Positions 52,836-62,057 are shown, counted from the first letter of the stretch. The stretch is 64,000 bases of DNA from Haloterrigena sp. H1 (GCF_005938085.1 NZ_SMZK01000001.1:1302001-1366000), one strand, 5' to 3'. Notes: generated by a model not told the origin, from the sequence alone. Numbers and translations are program-made.

Positions 52836-53359
52836 CTACGTTCGACGTTCGTAGAGCCGGTGTGCGATCGCCGATCCGAGATAGAGCAGGCCGACGATCA
52901 GGACGCCGGCTCCGGTTGGCAGGAAACCGAACGGGAAGGCGGTGAGCAGGATGAGGGCGGCGAACGCGATCGAGAAGCTGCCGAGAACGACGTAGTACGT
53001 GCTCCAGCTGACCTCGCCGCGGGAATTCACGTCCAGGTACACGTCGAGATCGCTCGCCCGGTGAGGGCGACGGTTCCGCGATCGGGGTCGAACTCGACGA
53101 TGTCATAGCTGTCCAACTTCGGGAGGTGCGCTTGCCGAAGCGCCGTGTAGACATGCGCCCGTTCCTTGTAGGTCACTGCCTCGAGCGGGACGTCGTTTTC
53201 CCACGCGGCGATCTGCCGCGAGAGCGGGCGCAGTTCGGAGCTCCCGCCGGTATGTCGAAGATAGCGGAGCACGTCTCGCCGGCGTTTGCAACTCAACATC
53301 TCGAAGGCGACGTCCTGTGAGAGTGATTCGACGTCGTCATTGTCACCGCCGATGCGGTG
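52836..53359 (-). pseudogene. Broken DUF7344-like membrane regulator
   Basis: The sequence reads as one haloarchaeal DUF7344-type protein split by defects. The first part has a winged helix (SLSQDVAFEMLSCKRRRDVL, RQIAAWENDVPLEAVTYKER, RQAHLPKLDSYDIVEFDPDR). Its conserved start extends in frame upstream of the only ATG (53299) to a stop at 53360-53362, so the native start is lost. After LTGRA the frame shifts; the second frame continues DVYLDVNSRGEVSWSTYYVV with two membrane helices and ends SAIAHRLYERRT. Loss of one GCGA unit near 53060 would explain the shift. Related intact genes are common in haloarchaea as likely transcription regulators. Confidence 0.75.
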
Positions 53360-53773
53360 TCATCCAGACACCGCATCCGGAGTCTCGCGTGCTGGTGCTG
53401 CTGTGCTGCTCATTGACGATCACCGCTCGCTCGTTCTCGCCGGATGTTCCGTCTGGATCGGTGCCGGTTGTTCGCCGACCACTGCCCGCCGTTCGCTCGG
53501 TCTGGTCCACTCCTCGACGGATCGTCGCCTCTCGTTGGGGCTGATCTTGCTGGGCCGCTTTCGAATAGCACGGTCTTATGGCAACGTGCAGGAAATCGTC
53601 TAATTGTTATACGCGGTATGTTCATTTGACACTACTTGTAGGGTGCTATTAGATATCAGTACCATGCGCCTACCCGATTAATGAGGCACAACTCCCGGTT
53701 CGTGATATTCGGGTGAAGCGGTCCTGAGTTGTGATTTCGCTGTTTCCGTCTTCCGGTGCTATCGTAGCCACTG

Positions 53774-53883
53774 ATACTGTCGGACAGAACGACGCGACGA
53801 TCGGTCGCGCTGCTGCAGCCGTCACCAGTGGAGACGGCCGCGAATCCGCGACCGATGTCGTATTGACTGCTGTCCGACAGTAT
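53774..53883. mobile_element. Family A 110-bp MITE-like element (copy 2)
   Basis: The ends are exact inverted repeats of 14 bases, ATACTGTCGGACAG on the left and CTGTCCGACAGTAT on the right. It matches the copy at 38459-38568 at 104 of 110 positions without gaps. The flanking bases differ between the two copies, so insertion rather than regional duplication explains the pair. Mobilisation would need a transposase encoded elsewhere; the IS5-like element here has different ends. Confidence 0.85.
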
Positions 53884-54028
53884 GAACGTCACTGCACACC
53901 CGATCGCACGAGGGCTGCGCGATCGGTATGTCAACCGTTTCAGTTGTTGTTATAACTGCGTCTCCGTCCACGACGCCATCGCGGCATCTCGAGCGACCCG
54001 GTTTTCTCGGACGGGCTTGCTATTGCTA

Positions 54029-54058
54029 GCGCACCTGCGACCCGTCCTGCGGGTGCGC
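54029..54058 (-). terminator. Hairpin downstream of the TrmB-family gene
   Basis: GCGCACC (54029-54035) pairs with GGTGCGC (54052-54058) around a 16-base loop, 26 bases beyond the stop of the leftward TrmB gene. A seven-pair GC stem in this position is a plausible transcript end; there is no clear T-run. Confidence 0.35.
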
Positions 54059-54083
54059 CGGGACATCGGGACAGTAGACCGTC

Positions 54084-55148
54084 TCAGTCCTCGAGCGCTG
54101 GTGGCTCGTTCCGGCCGATGTGGATCTCGTGGGCTTCGACGTCCTCGAGGGCGGCGACCCGGCCGCCGACAGTGACCTCCTCGCCGTCTTCGGTGTCGAT
54201 CGTGAGACTGGCGACCTCTTCGCTGACCTCGAAGGCGATATCACGGACCTGTCCGCGAACGATCCGCTGGCCACCGATTTCGACGTCGCGGCCGTCGATA
54301 GTCGCGTAGAAATCGCCGCCTTCATCGAGCAGATCCTTCACGCACCGGCGGATCGAGGCGTACTTCCGGGGGTACGACCGTGCAGTGTCGTCCTCGCCGA
54401 GCGTTCGATCGGCAGTTGTCCAGAGGACGGTCCCGAAGAACCCGGAGATGAGGAAGCCAAGCGCCGACCGGTTGAAGATGACGCCGTACCGATCCTGGTC
54501 GTCACGCAGGGCGTCCTGGGTCGCGTACATCGAGTAGTTGCCGTCGGCAACCGCGACGACCGGCGTCGTGATCCCGCGTCGGGCGCGTGCGGTCGAGGCA
54601 ACCGCGCCGTAGTCGAACGCGTCCGGATCGGGGGCCTCGCTGGCCGGCGTCACGATCAGGTCCACGCTTACGCCGGCGTCGACCGCATCACGGAGATCCG
54701 CCTCGAACCGGGTCAGCAGGTCCGGCGTGAGCGACAGTGCGAGTTCGAACTCCGCGCTGTCGATGACCTCCTCTAGGTAACGCAGGATCGTCGACCGCGA
54801 TTTGACCAGCGAGACGGCCTCCGTGTCTCTGGCCGGCGCGGTGTAGCGGGCCTCGAGGTCGGCGATCATCTGCTCGAAGGAGGTCTGGACGTCGTCGAAG
54901 GCTTCCGCGGGATCGATCGCGACGACCTTCATCGGGCGGGACTCGCGCAGTTCGACCAGTCCACGGTCGCTCAGGCTGCGGACGGTGTCGTACACCCGGG
55001 GCTGGGGGATCTCCGTTCGGTCTGCGATCTCGCTTGCAGTGAGCTGACCTTGCTCTAAGACAGTGAGATAGGCGTCGATCTCGTACTCGCCGAGATTAAA
55101 CCGGTCGCCGACGCGTTCGACCGTCGAGCGAAGTTCGTCTGGTGCCAT
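54084..55148 (-). CDS. trmB: TrmB-family sugar-responsive transcriptional regulator
   Basis: A 354-residue regulator. An N-terminal winged helix ([40 protein letters not shown]) is followed by a short linker, then the TrmB sugar-binding domain, a phospholipase-D-like fold with [20 protein letters not shown] and [22 protein letters not shown]-terminal beta domain ends [15 protein letters not shown]. In Halobacterium and Haloferax, TrmB switches gluconeogenic and glycolytic genes according to sugar. It could control the ABC importer 4.5 kb away, which is inference. The start at 55148 is the first Met of the conserved fold. Confidence 0.9.
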   Translation of the reverse strand: MAPDELRSTVERVGDRFNLGEYEIDAYLTVLEQGQLTASEIADRTEIPQPRVYDTVRSLSDRGLVELRESRPMKVVAIDPAEAFDDVQTSFEQMIADLEARYTAPARDTEAVSLVKSRSTILRYLEEVIDSAEFELALSLTPDLLTRFEADLRDAVDAGVSVDLIVTPASEAPDPDAFDYGAVASTARARRGITTPVVAVADGNYSMYATQDALRDDQDRYGVIFNRSALGFLISGFFGTVLWTTADRTLGEDDTARSYPRKYASIRRCVKDLLDEGGDFYATIDGRDVEIGGQRIVRGQVRDIAFEVSEEVASLTIDTEDGEEVTVGGRVAALEDVEAHEIHIGRNEPPALED

Positions 55149-55287
55149 ATCCGTCCCTACGACATCGGTGACTAAATGATTTATTATACATCGAGTAGCA
55201 CGCGTTTTCGAAATCGGGTTGTTTCACGACCGGTCGCTCGGAGAGAGGGTCAGAACGCTTAACCACAGCGGGCCAGAGTGTGTTGGC

Positions 55288-56292
55288 ATGCGCGGGGTCC
55301 TTCAGGCCAACGAGAGCGCCGCCGAAAACTCGGTGGCCAAAGCGATTCAGGAGCTGCTCCCGAGAACGGTCCCCCTGGACGTGATCCAGATCGTCCTCGC
55401 ACTCGTCGTGCTCGCCGCCGGCTGGTACCTCTCGAAGGTCATCGTTCGCCTCGCAGGCCGGACGGTCGCACGCCGGATCAAGCGACCGAGCGTCACGCGA
55501 TCGGTTCTCAGCGGCGTCAGAGTCGCCACCCTCATCTGGACCGCCACCATCGCTGCCAGCATTATCGGCGTCGGCAACACGCAGATCCTCCTCTCGGTGA
55601 CCGTCATTTCGGCCGTGATCGCAGTCGTCCTCGCACCCGTGGTCGGCAGTCTGATCAACGGCTTCTACGTGTTGGCCGACCGTCCCTACGAGATCGGCGA
55701 CATGATCGAGGTGACCGACGCCGGCCACCGTGGGTTCGTCGAGGACATCACGATCCGCTACACCAAGATCTTCACTCTCAAGAACACCTTTATCGTCATT
55801 CCGAATTCCGATATTCACGCGCGCGACGTGGTAAACTACTCCGCGGAAGACGAACGCACGCGAACCTCGCTCACCCTCGAGATCACCTACGACAGTGACC
55901 TCGAGGCAGCACGGCAGGCTACCGAACGGGCTGCCCGGTCCGTCAACGACGTCATCTCCGGGGGGCCAGACATCCGGATCGGCAGCGCCCGGTACGCCGC
56001 GGCACCCAAATGCAACATCAAAACGTACGGCGATCACGGGATCGTCCTCGAGCTCTTCTTCTGGATGGAACATCCCTACAAACAGCCGATCATCCGGTCG
56101 GCGGTCCAGGAAGCGATCGGCGAGCGATTCGCGGACCTCGACGTCGAGTTCGCATACCCCCGCCGCCATCACGTCTTCGACGAGACCAGCGGCGTCGCGC
56201 GGCTGGCCGTCGATGAATCGGGCTTCGAGCACTCGGCGACCGACGCGCCCGTCGAGCCAGGCGAGCGGCCAGCGGATCCGGCGGATCGGTGA
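55288..56292 (+). CDS. MscS-family mechanosensitive channel
   Basis: A 334-residue channel. Three N-terminal helices (LDVIQIVLALVVLAAGWYLS, VRVATLIWTATIAASIIGVG, LLSVTVISAVIAVVLAPVVG) precede the MscS beta domain: INGFYVLADRPYEIGDMIEV, VEDITIRYTKIFTLKNTFIV and PNSDIHARDVVNYS. The alpha/beta C-terminal domain ends with FADLDVEFAYPRRHH. It opens under membrane tension and protects against osmotic downshock, a real hazard for halophiles. I chose ATG 55288 (MRGVLQANES); the longer frame has an unrelated leader. It is divergent from trmB. Confidence 0.9.
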   Translation: MRGVLQANESAAENSVAKAIQELLPRTVPLDVIQIVLALVVLAAGWYLSKVIVRLAGRTVARRIKRPSVTRSVLSGVRVATLIWTATIAASIIGVGNTQILLSVTVISAVIAVVLAPVVGSLINGFYVLADRPYEIGDMIEVTDAGHRGFVEDITIRYTKIFTLKNTFIVIPNSDIHARDVVNYSAEDERTRTSLTLEITYDSDLEAARQATERAARSVNDVISGGPDIRIGSARYAAAPKCNIKTYGDHGIVLELFFWMEHPYKQPIIRSAVQEAIGERFADLDVEFAYPRRHHVFDETSGVARLAVDESGFEHSATDAPVEPGERPADPADR

Positions 56293-56393
56293 CGGCGGAC
56301 CGATCCGCCGTGTGCGGCCGGACCGCTCCCATCGACTCGTAGTGTGGGTGTAATTTATACTGGGTCCGGCCCAATTCGAAACTCGACCGACAG

Positions 56394-56837
56394 ATGTACG
56401 ACGATATTCTCATTCCCACGGACGGAAGCGACACGATTTCCGAGACGCTCACCCACGGTCTGGCGATTGCCGCCGACAACGACGCGACGGTGCACGCGCT
56501 GTACGTCGTCGACAGCCGCATCACTGCCGCTGCCGACGACGAGACCAGTACGAACCTCGAGCACTCGCTCCAGGACGAAGGACAGGAGGCCGTCGCCGCC
56601 GTCGCAGAGCGAGCGGCCGACGAGGGCCTCGAGACGGTCAGCGATGTCCAACACGGGACGCCGTCGAAGACGATCCTCGAGTATGCCGACGAACAGGAGA
56701 TCGATCTGATCGTCATCGGGACGCGGGGCAAGAGTCCCCGTGAGAAAGTCACCTCGCTTGGCAGCGTCTCCGAGCGGGTCGTCGACAACGCCTCGATCCC
56801 GGTGTTCGTCGTTCGGAACGCCGGTGCTCACGAGTAA
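56394..56837 (+). CDS. Universal stress protein (UspA family)
   Basis: A 147-residue single UspA domain. YDDILIPTDGSDTISETLTH is the N-terminal strand and nucleotide-contact segment; the ATP-binding G-2x-G-9x-G-S/T type loop is seen in VIGTRGKSPREKVTSLGSVS followed by ERVVDNASIPVFVV. It is likely an ATP-binding stress protein. It has its own promoter gap of 101 bases after the channel gene (TTTATACTGG at about 56353) and is convergent with a second Usp-type gene. Confidence 0.9.
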   Translation: MYDDILIPTDGSDTISETLTHGLAIAADNDATVHALYVVDSRITAAADDETSTNLEHSLQDEGQEAVAAVAERAADEGLETVSDVQHGTPSKTILEYADEQEIDLIVIGTRGKSPREKVTSLGSVSERVVDNASIPVFVVRNAGAHE

Positions 56838-56861
56838 TCGGCGACTGCCCGTTGACACCTC

Positions 56862-57272
56862 TTAGGCGCGTGCACTTTCGACTGTGATGACCTCACAGTC
56901 GAGGTGGTTTCGTAGATACTGGTCGATGTTCGGGTTATCGGTAAATCGCTGGAAGATCCGTCGAAGCCGACTCGCCTGTTTGGAGCCGATCACGACGATA
57001 TCGGCACCCTCGGCGGCGACCTCGTCGAGGATACTCTCCTCGACGAGAAAGCCGGTCCGGACGACATACCGGGCCCGTTCGATCCGGCCGAACGCCTTCT
57101 CGACGGCGTTTTTCAGATCGACCCGCGTCACTTTCTTCCCGTTTTGGTAGAGATTCACGTGGAGAACCGTCAGCGCTGCATCTCGCGTGCGAGCGATCTC
57201 GAGGGCCCGCTCGAGCGTTCGTCGCGAGTGCTTTGACAGGGGATATCGAACAGGAACGACGACCAGCGACAT
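56862..57272 (-). CDS. UspA-like protein (divergent)
   Basis: A 136-residue UspA-fold protein: SLVVVPVRYPLSKHSRRTLE, ALTVLHVNLYQNGKKVTRVD, DIVVIGSKQASRLRRIFQRF and a C-terminus DQYLRNHLDCEVITVESA. The acidic D of the usual VPxDGS is lost and the GxxG loop is altered (GSKQASRLRRI), so it probably does not bind ATP in the usual way. It is convergent with a classical Usp gene 24 bases away. Confidence 0.82.
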   Translation of the reverse strand: MSLVVVPVRYPLSKHSRRTLERALEIARTRDAALTVLHVNLYQNGKKVTRVDLKNAVEKAFGRIERARYVVRTGFLVEESILDEVAAEGADIVVIGSKQASRLRRIFQRFTDNPNIDQYLRNHLDCEVITVESARA

Positions 57273-57454
57273 TAGCCAACTGGACGATTTCCGCGCGGGT
57301 AAACCTTTCAGTACGGACTGTCATCCTTGGGAACCTATCACATTGTCGGCTCTGGCGTGTGATTTCGGCCGCACGTGAGGGTACCGTTCGCCGTGTGTCG
57401 GCGCATCCATGCCGGAAAGACAATCATTTATCGGAAGCGACGCTATCGCTGGGC

Positions 57455-57694
57455 ATGCAAACCTGGTCGACCGACGACGGCGACACCGTCTACATCTCGG
57501 AGACGGAGGGCGACAAAGGATCGAAGGGGCCCTTCCTCGTCGCCTACGAGTCTAGCGACGCTGAGCGCCGCTATGGCTGGTTCTGCACGAACTGCGAGTC
57601 ACTCGATACCGCGATGGACGCGATGGGTCGGATCAAGTGCAACCAGTGTGGAAACTTCCGCAAACCGACCGAGTGGGACGCCGCCCACGAGTAA
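57455..57694 (+). CDS. Small DUF5816-like zinc protein
   Basis: A 79-residue protein: MQTWSTDDGDTVYISETEGD, then ERRYGWFCTNCESLDTAMDA and IKCNQCGNFRKPTEWDAAHE. The two CxxC pairs make a probable zinc ribbon. From memory it matches the haloarchaeal DUF5816 family, which lacks a known function. The ATG at 57455 was chosen because the frame upstream is not conserved. Confidence 0.8.
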   Translation: MQTWSTDDGDTVYISETEGDKGSKGPFLVAYESSDAERRYGWFCTNCESLDTAMDAMGRIKCNQCGNFRKPTEWDAAHE

Positions 57695-57913
57695 CGGTCC
57701 GTCCGCCGCTCTCGTGGTCATCGTTCGTACTGCCCGCGTTTCGTCGTGGCCTCGCTGTTGGCAGACGACTGTTCCCTATTATCAGTCGCGACCACCGATC
57801 CTGTAACACAGATGACCGAAACTAGTGCAGGTTGCTTCGAAGACGCGCAGTGATACGGCGAATCTTTGTCACGTACTAACATTTATGAGGGATGGTCCCA
57901 TAGATGGTATCGA

Positions 57914-58237
57914 ATGGGTCCTGTTAACATGCGACTCGTCGAGCAGGCCAGGTCGATCTTCGCAGAGTTGGGTTACACCGTCGAAGGCAACGGCCCCGAA
58001 TTCCGCGCCGAACGTGCGTGGAAAGTCGTCCACGTAAACACCGTTCTCGAGACAGGAGAGCTTCCGTCTGCGTCGTCGGGACAGTTCCACTGTTTCGTCG
58101 CCGAACCAAACGACGCCGACGACCTCGAGGCACGGCTCGAGCGGACGAATCCGAACTACGAGTGGGCCATCATCGTCGTCGACGGGGAAGACTATCAGGT
58201 CGAACGAGCGCCCCCAGGACCCCGAGCATCGGCATAG
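57914..58237 (+). CDS. Conserved haloarchaeal protein (DUF7116-like)
   Basis: A 107-residue protein: MGPVNMRLVEQARSIFAELG, GNGPEFRAERAWKVVHVNTV, FHCFVAEPNDADDLEARLER and PNYEWAIIVVDGEDYQVERA. I recall near-identical uncharacterised haloarchaeal proteins starting M-x-P-V-x-M (DUF7116). The start at 57914 follows that pattern. It has an alternating beta/alpha pattern with no catalytic motif. It is convergent with the aminotransferase gene, 27 bases apart. Confidence 0.75.
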   Translation: MGPVNMRLVEQARSIFAELGYTVEGNGPEFRAERAWKVVHVNTVLETGELPSASSGQFHCFVAEPNDADDLEARLERTNPNYEWAIIVVDGEDYQVERAPPGPRASA

Positions 58238-58264
58238 AAACGGCAGAATACCGCAGTCGACTCC

Positions 58265-59476
58265 CTATTCTTTCAGCGCGCGTCGCGTCGCAGTCACGGC
58301 TTTACCAGGCTCGACATCTGCGCCCATCGACTCCAAGACGTCACCCAGCGCGGTCACGACGTAGATGACGTTCTCGGGCCGTGCGGAGTGGCCCATACAG
58401 CCGATCCGGAAGATCTCGCCGGCGAGATCGCCGAGTCCGCCCGCGATCTCGAGGTCGTACTGCTCGAGTAAGGCATCACAGACCGCGCCGTCGTCGATGC
58501 CGTCGGGAACGCGGACGGCGTTGAGACTCGGCAGCCAGTACTCGTCGGGGGCGTTCATCTCGAGGCCCATCGCCTCGACACCGGCTTTGAGCGCACCGGC
58601 GAGCCGTTCGTGGCGCGCCCAGCGATCTTCGATCCCCTCCTCGGCGACGAGTCGCAGGGCCTCCCGGAGCGCATAGACGTTCGTGATCGGTGCAGTGTGA
58701 TGATAGGAGCGCTCGTCGCCCCAGTAGCCCTCGAGCAAAGAGAGATCGAGGTACCACGAGCGGGGGTCTTCCTCACGCGAGAGGACTTTTTCCATCGCCT
58801 CGTCCGAGAGCGTGAGTGGGCTCGCACCCGGCGGACAGGAGAGACACTTCTGTGGACCAGAGTAGGCCACGTCGATGTCCCACTCGTCGACGCGTAGTTC
58901 GACGCCGCCCAGCGAGGTGACGGTGTCGGCGATCACGAGCGCGTCGTGGTCGTGGGCCGCAGCCGTCAGCTCGGCGACGTCAGGCTGAAGCACGCCCGTA
59001 CTCGTCTCGGCGTGAACGAACCCGAAGATATCGGGGTCGTATTCTGCCAGTGCGTCTGCGACGATGTCGGGCTCGAGGGGTTCGCCCCACGGTGCGTCGA
59101 CTTCGACGACCTCGCCGCCGGCCCGCTGTGCCATCGTGGCCATTCGGCCGCCGAAGTAGCCGTTGGTCGGGACGAGCATCGTATCGCCGGGTTCGACGAC
59201 GTTACCGATCGCTGCTTCCATCGCGGCCGAGCCGGTCCCCGAGACCGGAATCGTCCACTGGTTGTCCGTCCGGAAGGTGTAGCGCAACAGCTCCTGAACT
59301 TCGTTCATGATCTCGATGAAGGAGGGATCGAGATGTCCCACGAGCGGCGTGCTCATCGCCCGCAGTACGCGCGGGTTCACGTCGCTCGGTCCAGGACCCA
59401 TCAGGGTCCGATCCGGAGGTGTGAGTTCGCCAACGGACGGTGCGCCAGTCGCCTCAGTCGACGGTTGCTGAGCCAT
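58265..59476 (-). CDS. Class V aminotransferase (alanine-glyoxylate / serine-pyruvate type)
   Basis: A 403-residue pyridoxal-phosphate enzyme. LMGPGPSDVNPRVLRAMSTP is the typical opening of alanine-glyoxylate aminotransferases. The cofactor lysine lies in VAYSGPQKCLSCPPGASPLT, the cofactor Asp in ALVIADTVTSLGGVELRVDE, and ITNVYALREALRLVAEEGIE and FRIGCMGHSARPENVIYVVT follow. It probably interconverts glyoxylate/glycine or serine/pyruvate with alanine. The ATG at 59476 (MAQQPSTEATG) lies 69 bases inside a longer open frame whose leader is not conserved. Confidence 0.92.
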   Translation of the reverse strand: MAQQPSTEATGAPSVGELTPPDRTLMGPGPSDVNPRVLRAMSTPLVGHLDPSFIEIMNEVQELLRYTFRTDNQWTIPVSGTGSAAMEAAIGNVVEPGDTMLVPTNGYFGGRMATMAQRAGGEVVEVDAPWGEPLEPDIVADALAEYDPDIFGFVHAETSTGVLQPDVAELTAAAHDHDALVIADTVTSLGGVELRVDEWDIDVAYSGPQKCLSCPPGASPLTLSDEAMEKVLSREEDPRSWYLDLSLLEGYWGDERSYHHTAPITNVYALREALRLVAEEGIEDRWARHERLAGALKAGVEAMGLEMNAPDEYWLPSLNAVRVPDGIDDGAVCDALLEQYDLEIAGGLGDLAGEIFRIGCMGHSARPENVIYVVTALGDVLESMGADVEPGKAVTATRRALKE

Positions 59477-59650
59477 GGGCGTGTGCTCGCGTGCCACTTG
59501 CAAAGACCTACCGGCAGCGGCGAACGATAGCTCTCCGTTCGACACCGGCGATCTGGTGTCGGGTACACTGTCCCGGACTCATTATCGGGTGGGTAGTGTT
59601 GACACAGCTACGAGTTGTTTAAGAGGACCCGCCGCATACCCGATATATCC

Positions 59651-60637
59651 ATGTTTGTCGGGCACGCCTTGCTCGCGTTCGCCGTCGCGGCACTTGCTGC
59701 GGACTGGCGGGGGTGGGATCGCCGGCCGGCCCTACTCGTCGGCGCTGTCGCAGGCGCGTTCGCCGCGATTCCGGATATCGACGTCGCGTACGCACTCGTC
59801 GGCCTCCTCGAGTGGCAGGCCCTCGGCGGCGATCTCGGGGCCCCGGCGGCGTTCTGGGGCGCGAGCCGGGCCGTCCACCGATCGGTCACCCACTCGCTGG
59901 TGGTCGGGGCGGTCGTCGCGCCGGCGTTCGGGTTGCTCGCCGTCCGCGGGCACTCGGCGCGCGAGCGCGTCGGCCACGTCGTCGGACTCGCGGCTCTCGT
60001 GGCCCTCGTTGCGGTCGCGCTCGTCTGGGACGGTCCCCTCGCCGCGTTCGTGATGGTGCTGTTCGTAGCCAGCGGAATCTTCGTCTCCCGTGGAGTCTCC
60101 CGGCTGTCGACGCTGCCACCGGCGACGGTGGCCCTCGCCGCACTCTGGGGCCTCTGGTCGCACCCGTGGGGCGATCTCGTGACCGGCTCGCCACCTGACT
60201 GGCTGTTCCCCTTCGGCTCGCCGGGCCTCGAGTCACGCGTCGTGCTCCATCCGGATCCGACGCTGCACCTGCTTGGGGCGTTCGCGATCGAACTCGCCAC
60301 GATCGCGTTCGCGATCGCGGTGGCGTATCGGGTCACCGATCGATCGATCCTCGCGGCCGTCGACCGCCGGGCCGCCGTCGGCGCTGTCTACGGCGTCGCC
60401 GCACTCGCCGTGACGCCGCCGACGCTCGAGGTATCCTATCATTTCGTCTTCTCGATCCTCGGCGTCGGCCTCCTCTGTGGCGTCGTCCAGGACTCCTACT
60501 GGCGTCCCTTCGGCGCGCGCGATCGGTGGCGTCCGTCCGCCGACGCGGTCTTCGAGACCGGGCTCACGACGGTGGCAGCTATCGCCGTCGCCTTGGCCGC
60601 GTATGCAGCCGTCTACCTGCTCGTCGTACCAGCATGA
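59651..60637 (+). CDS. Membrane-bound YdjM-like (DUF457) metal-dependent hydrolase family protein
   Basis: A 328-residue polytopic protein with about eight helices. It opens MFVGHALLAFAVAALAADWR and has PDIDVAYALVG, then RAVHRSVTHSLVVGAVVAPA and LWSHPWGDLVTGSPPDWLFP. The GHxL, PDxD, HRxxTHS and HxxxD motifs are those of the YdjM/LexA-controlled inner-membrane family (DUF457), which is called metal-dependent hydrolase although activity is unproven. A TATATC sequence lies just before the ATG. It is followed on the same strand by a two-gene membrane operon. Confidence 0.85.
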   Translation: MFVGHALLAFAVAALAADWRGWDRRPALLVGAVAGAFAAIPDIDVAYALVGLLEWQALGGDLGAPAAFWGASRAVHRSVTHSLVVGAVVAPAFGLLAVRGHSARERVGHVVGLAALVALVAVALVWDGPLAAFVMVLFVASGIFVSRGVSRLSTLPPATVALAALWGLWSHPWGDLVTGSPPDWLFPFGSPGLESRVVLHPDPTLHLLGAFAIELATIAFAIAVAYRVTDRSILAAVDRRAAVGAVYGVAALAVTPPTLEVSYHFVFSILGVGLLCGVVQDSYWRPFGARDRWRPSADAVFETGLTTVAAIAVALAAYAAVYLLVVPA

Positions 60638-60711
60638 CCGCCTCACGTGTCTTTGTTTCGGGCCACCGCATGACGACTACGTTTTTGTGAGAACGGTCAG
60701 TACGATTCACT

Positions 60712-61329
60712 GTGTCTCAGGCTTCACTCGAAGAACTGATCGTCGACGGCCGGACCAACGCGGCCCTCTCGTGGCTCCTGGTCGTCGCGATCGCGCTCAT
60801 CGGTCTCGGTGAGTTCGTGACCGGCGGTATCCTCTGGGCGACGTTTGCCGTGGCGCTCGTCGCGCTGGCACTGCTGCCGCCGATTGCCGTCCGTTCGTGG
60901 GAGGCGATGATCCCCTGGGAGGTGCTCTTGCTCGCGGCGCTGCCCGTCCTCGGACTGGCGCTTGGCTCCGACCGGCTGACGGGACACGTCGCCTCGTATC
61001 TCTCGGTCGCCACGATCGCCCTCGTTTTCGCCGTCGAACTGCAGACGTTTACGACCGTGCGGATGACCTCGAGTTTCGCGGTCATTTTTGTCGCCGTCAC
61101 GACGATGGCCGCCGCCGCCCTCTGGGCGCTCTTTCGGTGGAGCACCGCCGGACTCCTCGGTGTCCCGTTCCCCACTGACCACGACGCCGTGATGTGGGAA
61201 TTCGTCTATTCCACGGTTACGGGGCTCGGTGCCGGTATCGTCTTCGAACTGTATTTCCGGCGGCTCGGCCGCCACGAGCAGTGTCGTCCACCCGATGAAA
61301 TGGCCGCCGCGGAGGATACCAATGCGTAA
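60712..61329 (+). CDS. Multi-pass membrane protein, unknown
   Basis: A 205-residue protein with about six helices: AALSWLLVVAIALIGLGEFV, TFAVALVALALLPPIAVRSW, WEVLLLAALPVLGLALGSDR and FAVIFVAVTTMAAAALWALF among them. It starts with GTG (GTG TCT CAG) at 60712 and ends in an acidic tail. The stop overlaps the ATG of the next gene by eight bases, so the two are translated together and may form a complex. I do not recognise a family beyond similarity to other haloarchaeal hypotheticals. Confidence 0.75.
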   Translation: MSQASLEELIVDGRTNAALSWLLVVAIALIGLGEFVTGGILWATFAVALVALALLPPIAVRSWEAMIPWEVLLLAALPVLGLALGSDRLTGHVASYLSVATIALVFAVELQTFTTVRMTSSFAVIFVAVTTMAAAALWALFRWSTAGLLGVPFPTDHDAVMWEFVYSTVTGLGAGIVFELYFRRLGRHEQCRPPDEMAAAEDTNA

Positions 61330-61981
61330 CCTCGACAGATTACTCCCATCCCGGGAGCGCCAGCGCCAGCTCACCTACCTCATGGAGATCGGGCTGGTCG
61401 GCATGCTGTTCGTCGGTATCGACCGGGGGAACGCCGGCATCGTGATCAACACCGGCGTGGCGCTGGCCGTGACGCAACTCCCGCCGATCCTCGAGCGCGA
61501 CTACGAGATTCCGATGGACCCGCGGCTCACGCTCTGGATCACCACTGCTGTTTTCCTCCACGCCTTCGGTACTGTCGGACTCCCCGGTGCTACCAGAACG
61601 CTCTACAGTCAGGTCTGGTGGTGGGATCACATGACCCACGCGCTGTCGGCGTCGCTGGTCGCCGGCGTCGGCTATGCAACCGTCCGCGCGCTCCACGAGC
61701 ACGCCGATGGGATCCACTTCCCTCAGCGGTTCGTCGCCGTCTTCATCCTGCTGTTCGTCCTCGCCTTTGGCGTCCTCTGGGAGGTCCTCGAGTTCGCCAT
61801 CGCGCTGTCGGCCGACGCGTTCGGCATCGACGCCGTGCTCACGCAGTACGGCCTCAACGATACGATGCTGGATTTCGTGTTTAATTCGATCGGCGGTCTG
61901 ATCGTTGCGCTGTGGGGCGGTGCCTACCTCACCGATGTCTCCGGCGCGATCCGCGAGCGACTCGAGGCGCGAACTGACTAA
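61322..61981 (+). CDS. Multi-pass membrane protein (DUF2238-like)
   Basis: A 219-residue protein with six helices. [20 protein letters not shown] and [20 protein letters not shown], followed by [20 protein letters not shown], carry a D-H-x-x-H and E-x-x-E arrangement within the membrane that resembles DUF2238/YjdF-type proteins. These polar residues suggest metal or proton handling, but no activity is known. It overlaps the upstream gene by eight bases, forming a coupled pair. Confidence 0.78.
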   Translation: MRNLDRLLPSRERQRQLTYLMEIGLVGMLFVGIDRGNAGIVINTGVALAVTQLPPILERDYEIPMDPRLTLWITTAVFLHAFGTVGLPGATRTLYSQVWWWDHMTHALSASLVAGVGYATVRALHEHADGIHFPQRFVAVFILLFVLAFGVLWEVLEFAIALSADAFGIDAVLTQYGLNDTMLDFVFNSIGGLIVALWGGAYLTDVSGAIRERLEARTD

Positions 61982-62057
61982 TCGACGCATCGAGTACTCC
62001 CACGACCCGGAAACGACGTGCAGTTTTACGTCGGGTTACGGTGTAGAAACGGGGGCG

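Larger units (their letters stand above)
53360..54083. other. Gene-poor region with a repeat element
   Basis: About 720 bases with no convincing coding frame. It contains the second full family A element (53774-53883), AT-rich flanks near 53600-53700 and a hairpin at 54029-54058. Together with the decayed genes on its left it marks a region of accumulated insertions and loss. Confidence 0.5.

Noticed and set aside
53317..53603. Rightward frames of 75-105 codons in the gene-poor region
   Set aside because: They are Ser/Arg/Cys-rich and overlap the upstream part of the decayed DUF7344-like gene; no conserved motif is visible.
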